Of a stretch of DNA of 48,562 bases, positions 43,043 through 48,562 are shown piece by piece (within the stretch, counting starts at the first letter, position 1; each line of letters starts with the position of its first letter). The position numbers and the translations under genes are program-made. Origin of the DNA: Treponema sp. (lineage in GTDB: Bacteria; Spirochaetota; Spirochaetia; Treponematales; Treponemataceae); assembly GCA_016297415.1 (NCBI GenBank), contig JAEDGQ010000004.1:1-48562 (forward strand), given 5' to 3'. The notes beneath the pieces are model-generated. The model was not told where the DNA came from. It saw only the letters and a list, made by a program, of their open reading frames with translations, and made no database searches.

Positions 43043-46000
43043 TCAGTTATCCTCCTCCAGCAGAACACGGATTTTCGATTTTTCAATTTTCTTTTCTTTC
43101 ATCAGAATGCTGTAAACAACTGGAATAAAGAAAAGTGTTACAAAGGTTGAACTTGTAAGACCACCAACAACTGCAACACCAATAGGCTGAACCATGCCGG
43201 CACTTCCGCTTGAAGCAAAACACATAGGAAGCATACCGAGAATTGTTGTCAGGGTTGTCATTAAAACAGGACGAAGACGGCTTGAACCTGCTTCCAGACA
43301 TGCTTCGTGCATTTTGTAGCCGCGGCTGATAAGTAGATTTGTATAGTCAACGAGAATGATACCGTTGTTAACTACAATACCTACAAGCATAATAAGTCCT
43401 ACGGCACTTGTCATACTAAAAGCCTGACCTGTAATTTTATAAATAAATACTACACCGATTATAAGGAATGGAATCGTAAGAAGGTTTATGAAGGGAGCCA
43501 TAAAACTTTCATAAGTTCCCGCCATAACGCCAAATACAAGAAGTACAGCCATAATTGCAATCAGCATGTAAGTTTTACCCTGATCCTGAGTATCTTTCCA
43601 GGTTCCTTCATAAACAATAGTTACTCCATCAGGTACAATAAATGAAGCTGCAATTCCGTCTTTTATATCCTGTTCAATCAGGTTTGCATTTCTGTCACTT
43701 GTTTTATCTGCTGTAACAGTTACAACACGAGTCTGATTTGAACGTCTGATAGAAACTGGTCCAAGCCCTTTTTTTACGCTGGCAAAGTTGGCAACGCTGA
43801 CCATTCCGTCAGTTCCTTTTACATAAATCTGTTCCAGATCCGCAACGGATTTTCTGTCGCCTGATTCGTACATGAGGACTACGGAATATTCCTTTCCGTT
43901 TTGTCTGTAAGTAGTTGAGGTTACGCCATTAACAGCATAATTAATTTCTCTGGCTACTGTCTGAACATCTACACCAAAATCGTAAGCACGCTGTCTGTCA
44001 ATTACAACTTCCACTTCTGGAAGACCTTCATCTGTATCAATTGAAACTTCCCCAATATCGCTGATGCCTTCCATAACAGTACGTACCTGTCTTGCAATAG
44101 AAAGGGCCTGATTAAAATCATCTGAACGAACACGAATCTTAAAATCAGAACCAGTCATCCGTCTCATCCGGCCCTGACTGAAACTGAATTTTGCGTCAGT
44201 AAAATCTCCGAAATGAGCCCTCAGTTTTTTCTGAATCGATTCAGCAGTGTCGATCTGTTTTGAACTTTCAGGAAGGTTAATCTGAATATTTCCTCTGTAT
44301 GAGTTTCTTCCCGAACCGATTGTTGTAATTACTGTTGTGTAACCTTCAATTTCATCAAAAATAATCTGTTGGAAAGTTTTAAGAACAGCATCTGTTTCGC
44401 TTAAAGTTGTACCGATAGGAAGGTTAAGATTCAGCTGAACACTATCATCTTTACCGGCATTCATCATGTTGATTTTAAGGGTTGGAGCCAGTGCTATAGC
44501 TGTAAAAAGAACTATCAGACAGACAATGATTGTAAAGGCCTTGTGTCTTAAAGCTTTATCAAGGACTTTTTTATAAACTGCTGTTAAGGCAGTCATTGGC
44601 ATTTCCAGAATTTCATATAGTTTCTTAAGTGGTGCAAAAGTTACAGGATGTTCTGCTCTGTTTGTTAAAGGAAGGAAAACACCAGCAAGAACCGGAACCA
44701 GGAATACGGCAACAAAAAGTGATGATACAAGGGCAATTACAACTGTAAAAATAATTCCCTTATACATCTGTCCTGTCATACCAAGTTCTTTAATAAAAAA
44801 CAGGAACGGAATGAATACACAGATTGTTGTAAGGTTTCCGGAAATAACTGAAACAATCATTTCTGATGAACCAAGAACTGCAGCAATTTTTGGTTTTGCA
44901 CCTCTTGTTCTATAAACATAAATGTTTTCAATCATTACGATTGAAGCATCTACAATCATACCGACACCAAGAATCAGACCTGTTAATGTCATCATATTGA
45001 GGGTGATGCCGGCAAAGTTCATACAGAGCATTGTAATGATGATGCTTAATGGAATGGAAATTGCGATTATGATAGTAGACTTAAAGTTCTTAAGGAACAG
45101 AAAAAGAATCAGAACGGCAAGAAGAAGACCTTCAACGGCTGAAACTACAAGTGTATTAATAGTATCGTTGATCTGATCAGATTCATCACGAATAACCTGA
45201 AGTTTAACATCAGACGGAAGAATTTCCTGAATCTGTGCCATTTTTTCTCTGGCAGCTTTGGCTACTGTTACAGTATTTTTGCCGGACTGTTTTGTAATAT
45301 TGATATAAACGCCCTGTTCGCCGTTAATAAAAACATCATTTGTTTTATCTTTGTATCCAAGAACTGCAGTACCAATATCTGACAGACGGATTGTGTATCC
45401 GTTTACTTTTGCAATAATTGTATCGTTTATTTCGTCTATGCTTGAAAATTCACCTGTTGTACGGATTGTGTAATCGTGGGTACCTTCTGTGATTTTTCCA
45501 CCACCAAGTTCAAGGTTCTGCTTGCTGAGGGCTGAACTTACCTGAGACATTGTAAGTCCGTAAGCTGCAAGTCTGTTCTGAGAAATGTCGACACGAACGA
45601 TTTTGTCCCTTCCCCCGCTTACAGAAGCTTCTGCAATTCCATCAACCTGTTCAAACAGGTCAATAATTGAGTCTTCTGCTATAAGTTTAAGGTCATCATT
45701 TGAACGGTTACCACGGACAGAGATTCTCATAATCGGACTGGAATCTGCATCCATTTTGTAGATAGTTGGAGTTCCTGCATCGTCCGGAAGATTTCTTGCA
45801 ACACGGCTGATTTTGTCCCGAATATCGTTTGTGGCTTCGTCAAGATCTGTACCGTAATTGAATTCCAGCAAAATTGAAGAATTTCCGGCACTTGAAGTAG
45901 ATGTAAGATTCTTTAATCCACTTACAGAAACAAGCTGACCTTCAAGAACTTTTGTTACTGTTTTTTCAACTGATTCCGGACCGGCATTTGTATAAGTAGT

Positions 46001-46144
46001 ACGAACCGTAATAAACGGGCTATCTACATCAGGCATAAGGCTGACTGCCACATCCTTTAAAGTAAAAAGCCCTACAATTCCAAGGAGAATAAAAACTATA
46101 ATGGTCAGAACCGGATGATCCAGAGTTTTCTTTGACAGGGACAT
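43043..46144 (-). CDS. RND-family efflux pump, inner-membrane transporter
   Basis: This 1033-residue AcrB-like transporter begins with a cytoplasmic start and TM1 (PVLTIIVFILLGIVGLFTL). It has two large periplasmic loops and a TM4 carrying GVGMIVDASIVMIENI, with D399 as a proton-relay aspartate. TM10-12 run to the C-terminus (VGLIMLVGIVVNNGIILVDY). It exports substrates using the proton motive force; drug, lipid or metabolite substrates cannot be told apart. Its ATG overlaps the adaptor stop codon by one base (TAATG). Confidence 0.95.
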   Translation of the reverse strand: MSLSKKTLDHPVLTIIVFILLGIVGLFTLKDVAVSLMPDVDSPFITVRTTYTNAGPESVEKTVTKVLEGQLVSVSGLKNLTSTSSAGNSSILLEFNYGTDLDEATNDIRDKISRVARNLPDDAGTPTIYKMDADSSPIMRISVRGNRSNDDLKLIAEDSIIDLFEQVDGIAEASVSGGRDKIVRVDISQNRLAAYGLTMSQVSSALSKQNLELGGGKITEGTHDYTIRTTGEFSSIDEINDTIIAKVNGYTIRLSDIGTAVLGYKDKTNDVFINGEQGVYINITKQSGKNTVTVAKAAREKMAQIQEILPSDVKLQVIRDESDQINDTINTLVVSAVEGLLLAVLILFLFLKNFKSTIIIAISIPLSIIITMLCMNFAGITLNMMTLTGLILGVGMIVDASIVMIENIYVYRTRGAKPKIAAVLGSSEMIVSVISGNLTTICVFIPFLFFIKELGMTGQMYKGIIFTVVIALVSSLFVAVFLVPVLAGVFLPLTNRAEHPVTFAPLKKLYEILEMPMTALTAVYKKVLDKALRHKAFTIIVCLIVLFTAIALAPTLKINMMNAGKDDSVQLNLNLPIGTTLSETDAVLKTFQQIIFDEIEGYTTVITTIGSGRNSYRGNIQINLPESSKQIDTAESIQKKLRAHFGDFTDAKFSFSQGRMRRMTGSDFKIRVRSDDFNQALSIARQVRTVMEGISDIGEVSIDTDEGLPEVEVVIDRQRAYDFGVDVQTVAREINYAVNGVTSTTYRQNGKEYSVVLMYESGDRKSVADLEQIYVKGTDGMVSVANFASVKKGLGPVSIRRSNQTRVVTVTADKTSDRNANLIEQDIKDGIAASFIVPDGVTIVYEGTWKDTQDQGKTYMLIAIMAVLLVFGVMAGTYESFMAPFINLLTIPFLIIGVVFIYKITGQAFSMTSAVGLIMLVGIVVNNGIILVDYTNLLISRGYKMHEACLEAGSSRLRPVLMTTLTTILGMLPMCFASSGSAGMVQPIGVAVVGGLTSSTFVTLFFIPVVYSILMKEKKIEKSKIRVLLEEDN

Positions 46145-47085
46145 TAGTTTTCTCCTCCAGTAATATCCTTAATCCGAGAGCCGTCACCCAGAGCTGTCTG
46201 TCCCTGAATTACAACCTTTTCACCGGCTTTAACGCCTTCAAGAATCTGAACAATACCGTCTACAGTTTTACCTTTTTTTACAAGTCGTCTTGAAACTGTA
46301 GAATCATCATTTACAACATAAGCAAAGAAACTGTCACCGTTTTCTGTAAGAGAATCTGAAGGCATAACAACTGAACCTTTGTAGTCTTCTGTATAAAGCT
46401 TAACTTTTGCAAACATACCTGCGTTGATTCGTTCATCATGACTGTCAAAATGAAGGATTATTTCTTTTGTACGGCTGACAGCATCAACTACAGGACTTAC
46501 TCTTGTAACTGTAGCATTGAAAATAACATCAGGATAAGCTTCGACTGTAACATTAGCTTTAAGCCCCGGTCTTAAAACAGCCACATATCGTTCCGGAACA
46601 CTGGCTGTTACCTGAAGATTATTAATATCACCAATAATTGTAATGGCATTATTTGTTGTAACTTTTGTTCCATTTTTCAATGGAGTTGAAATAATACTTC
46701 CAGAAATAGGAGCATAAACTGGTGAAGAACGGTAATTTGTACCAGGTTCACTTGGATCAACATAAGCAATAATGTCGCCTTTTTTTACAGTTGAACCAAG
46801 AACAACATTTGTAGATATTACTTTACCGCCCATGTCAGGAAAAACACTTACAGAGTTCTGGCTTTCTACTTCTCCGTTTGTAGAAACATAACCATGGAGA
46901 GTTGTTTCTTCTGTTACCATTGTTCTGACAGAAACAACTGTATTTCCTTTTCCTTTCCCGCCTTTTACGGCAGAAAAAGAACTAGAATTAAGTATCCAGG
47001 AAACTGTAACGATTACAACAGCCGCAATAAAAATAATAATTCCTGCAGCAACTGTATTTTTTATTTCTTTACCAGCAATTTTCAT
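46144..47085 (-). CDS. RND efflux periplasmic adaptor subunit
   Basis: This 313-residue membrane-fusion protein has an N-terminal membrane anchor (about 11-32). A split lipoyl/barrel-sandwich domain follows (NGEVESQNSVSVFPDMGGKV ... GDIIAYVDPSEPG ... PVYAPISGSI), then a beta-barrel domain with VSPVVDAVSRTKEI. The coiled-coil hairpin is essentially missing, so this is a short adaptor of the kind often seen in spirochetes and Bacteroidetes. It overlaps the outer-membrane channel gene by ATGA. Confidence 0.92.
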   Translation of the reverse strand: MKIAGKEIKNTVAAGIIIFIAAVVIVTVSWILNSSSFSAVKGGKGKGNTVVSVRTMVTEETTLHGYVSTNGEVESQNSVSVFPDMGGKVISTNVVLGSTVKKGDIIAYVDPSEPGTNYRSSPVYAPISGSIISTPLKNGTKVTTNNAITIIGDINNLQVTASVPERYVAVLRPGLKANVTVEAYPDVIFNATVTRVSPVVDAVSRTKEIILHFDSHDERINAGMFAKVKLYTEDYKGSVVMPSDSLTENGDSFFAYVVNDDSTVSRRLVKKGKTVDGIVQILEGVKAGEKVVIQGQTALGDGSRIKDITGGEN

Positions 47086-48410
47086 TTATTACTCTCCTTT
47101 TTTACAAGTGTATCAAAAGGTAAACCCATTATATTTTCAAGATTAAGAATTGCCTTTGTTAAGGTTAAAATCTCGCTGTTAAGAGAAACCCGGGCATTCA
47201 TTAAAGTTGTATTGGCATTTTCCAGAGTCAAAAGATCTTTTGTTCCTCTGTTGTATGCTTCAGAAGTCATATCAAAAGACTTTTGAGCCAGGCTTATGTT
47301 TGCCTGTTTATACAGAATTGATTCCTGACTCTGCTTAATTGAGCGGAGTGAAGAAGCAATATTTCGTTTCAGATTTTTTCGCTCTGTTTCAAGCTGAAGC
47401 TCAAGATCCTTTACATTGTCTTTTGCGCTGTCTATTCCGTCATTTTTTGATGACCAGGGTAAAACACCGTCCAGAGGAACTGTAGCTGTAAGGGAAACAC
47501 TTGATTTCTTTTTAGCAGAAGGAGCATCTCCGTCATAACCTGAATACCAGCTCTGATCGCTCCAGGAAAGTCTTGCAGTCAGATTTGGGGCATAGGCTGA
47601 AAGTCTTCTGTCCAGAACAGTATTTCTGGCAGAGGCAAGCCGAATTTCAAGATCCTTAAGGACTGGCGAACAGGCTTCTTCAGGATTAACAGATACTGTT
47701 TCAAGAAAAAGCATATCTTCAAGGGAACCATCCAGTTCAATAGTTACTTCCGGGTCAAGGCCAAGAAGCTGCTTAAAAGAATCCAGGTCATTTTCATACA
47801 CAGTACGGGCATTTTCCAGTACAGGGATTTTTGACTTATAATTTACTTCTGCACTGATGGCATCAACTTCGCTCAAACGGCCGTTGTTGTATTTTGTCTG
47901 ATTATTTTCGTATTGTTTTCTGGCAATTTTCAGATTTTCTTCCTGAAGCAGAATGTTTTCTTTTTCGTATAAAAGACCGTAGAAAGTCTGACGCACATTC
48001 ATTTCTACAGTTCTAAGAGCTTCTTCAAAAGAAATTTTACTTTGTTCGTAAGAAATTTTTGCTCCTTCCATTGCTGTGTAAAGGTTAGCCGTAAAGTTTA
48101 TTGTTGCGGCTGCATTGATTCCAATTGCAGAACTGTAATTTGAAATCTGATCTCCTGCTGTCAAAAAATCCAGAGGAACATCGGCTGTAACACCGGCACT
48201 TAAAGAAGGACTTATGGAATTCCAGCTGTGAGCTTTTGCCCTTTTTGCGCCTTCAAGAGTAATCTGCTGGCGGGCTATTGAAACATTATTCTTAAATGCA
48301 ATTTGGACAGCCTGATCTGGTGTAAGCTTAAGTTGAGAGGTGTTATTCTGTGCAAAACAATAAAAACCTGCAGCTAAAAAAAGACCTGCAAGAATAGACT
48401 TTTTATTCAT
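47082..48410 (-). CDS. TolC-family outer-membrane efflux channel
   Basis: This 442-residue protein has a signal peptide (MNKKSILAGLFLAAGFYCFAQ). Two repeats of the outer-membrane efflux protein domain follow, rich in long amphipathic helices such as FEEALRTVEMNVRQTFYGLL and SYEQSKISF, with LLGLDPEV and IMGLP turns typical of the family. It is the first gene of the efflux operon. An AGGAA site precedes the ATG, and an AT-rich TATATATT stretch lies just upstream. There is no regulator gene next to it in the window. Confidence 0.92.
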   Translation of the reverse strand: MNKKSILAGLFLAAGFYCFAQNNTSQLKLTPDQAVQIAFKNNVSIARQQITLEGAKRAKAHSWNSISPSLSAGVTADVPLDFLTAGDQISNYSSAIGINAAATINFTANLYTAMEGAKISYEQSKISFEEALRTVEMNVRQTFYGLLYEKENILLQEENLKIARKQYENNQTKYNNGRLSEVDAISAEVNYKSKIPVLENARTVYENDLDSFKQLLGLDPEVTIELDGSLEDMLFLETVSVNPEEACSPVLKDLEIRLASARNTVLDRRLSAYAPNLTARLSWSDQSWYSGYDGDAPSAKKKSSVSLTATVPLDGVLPWSSKNDGIDSAKDNVKDLELQLETERKNLKRNIASSLRSIKQSQESILYKQANISLAQKSFDMTSEAYNRGTKDLLTLENANTTLMNARVSLNSEILTLTKAILNLENIMGLPFDTLVKKESNK

Positions 48411-48562
48411 AATAATTTCCTACTATATATTAAAATATCGGTGTTTTTCTGGTTTAAGAAGACCCTTAAAAATAAATAAGCATTTTCTTAGAAAAGTTAC
48501 ATTTTTTTATTAGGTTCAATTTCGAGTATTTGATTTACAAACCGTGGCAAGGATTGTAAGGG
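48411..48562. other. Upstream region of the efflux operon
   Basis: This AT-rich non-coding stretch should contain the efflux operon promoter (minus strand). I see a TTGAAC and several AT-rich hexamers but no well-spaced pair. No inverted repeat strong enough to call an operator was found. Confidence 0.3.

Noticed and set aside
43042..43086. Longer frame of the PG0541-like protein
   Set aside because: It overlaps the pump gene, and the good GGAGG site lies before the ATG at 43041.

Overview
The window looks like chromosomal DNA from a host- or gut-associated spirochete, most likely a saccharolytic Treponema. This is inferred from family recognition, not a database search. The pointers are an AT-rich genome, many lipoproteins with loose spirochete-type lipoboxes, a DUF3943 outer-membrane protein, a DUF4015 glycosidase-like protein, LPP20- and LpoB-like lipoproteins, a ParA/ParB pair, and an RND efflux operon ending in a PG0541-type small protein. 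No prophage, insertion sequence with transposase, CRISPR array or rRNA was seen.

Layout. (1) 1-3680, plus strand: a very large GH13 (alpha-amylase family) protein. (2) 3.77-15.2 kb, minus strand: threonine synthase, a DUF3943 outer-membrane protein, tRNA-Ile(UAU), an SGNH/GDSL esterase, GlmS, a membrane protein with a degenerate HD-GYP domain plus a small secreted partner, MnmE, and a DUF4015 protein. (3) 15.2-33.3 kb, minus strand: the most distinctive part. A 2021-residue Ig-repeat protein ends in a predicted outer-membrane beta-barrel. It is followed by two paralogous giant Ig-repeat lipoproteins (1733 and 1643 residues), then an LpoB-like lipoprotein and an LPP20-family protein. About 16 kb is therefore devoted to giant repeat-built envelope proteins. 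(4) 33.5-42.7 kb: mixed housekeeping genes, namely a sirtuin, a tiny two-helix membrane protein bracketed by two copies of a palindromic repeat, parAB, a SAM methyltransferase, prfA, prmC, an RluE-like pseudouridine synthase and a 5'-nucleotidase lipoprotein. (5) 42.7-48.4 kb, minus strand: a complete tolC-type/adaptor/RND/PG0541-like efflux operon with stop-start overlaps.

How the genes fit together. Region 3 reads as one envelope locus. The barrel protein would sit in the outer membrane and present Ig modules, and the two lipoproteins carry related modules and share a C-terminal domain. The LpoB-like and LPP20 proteins and the DUF4015 protein follow on the same strand. GlmS supplies amino-sugar for the wall, and the esterase and GH13 protein fit a polysaccharide-using life. 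PrfA and PrmC are a natural pair, since PrmC methylates the release-factor GGQ motif. ParA/ParB handle chromosome segregation.

Non-coding features deserve as much attention as the genes. Several genes (prfA, the sirtuin, parA and perhaps rluE and the methyltransferase) have a -10 box about 6-11 nt before the start codon and no Shine-Dalgarno sequence, which suggests leaderless mRNAs. Four genes have an intrinsic-terminator-like hairpin and U-tract placed directly before their ribosome binding site. Two families of intergenic repeats occur: a GC-rich element near 3.7, 36.75 and 38.1 kb, and a nested palindromic element at 34.28 and 34.75 kb. An 18-bp perfect palindrome fused to a parS-like sequence lies upstream of parA.
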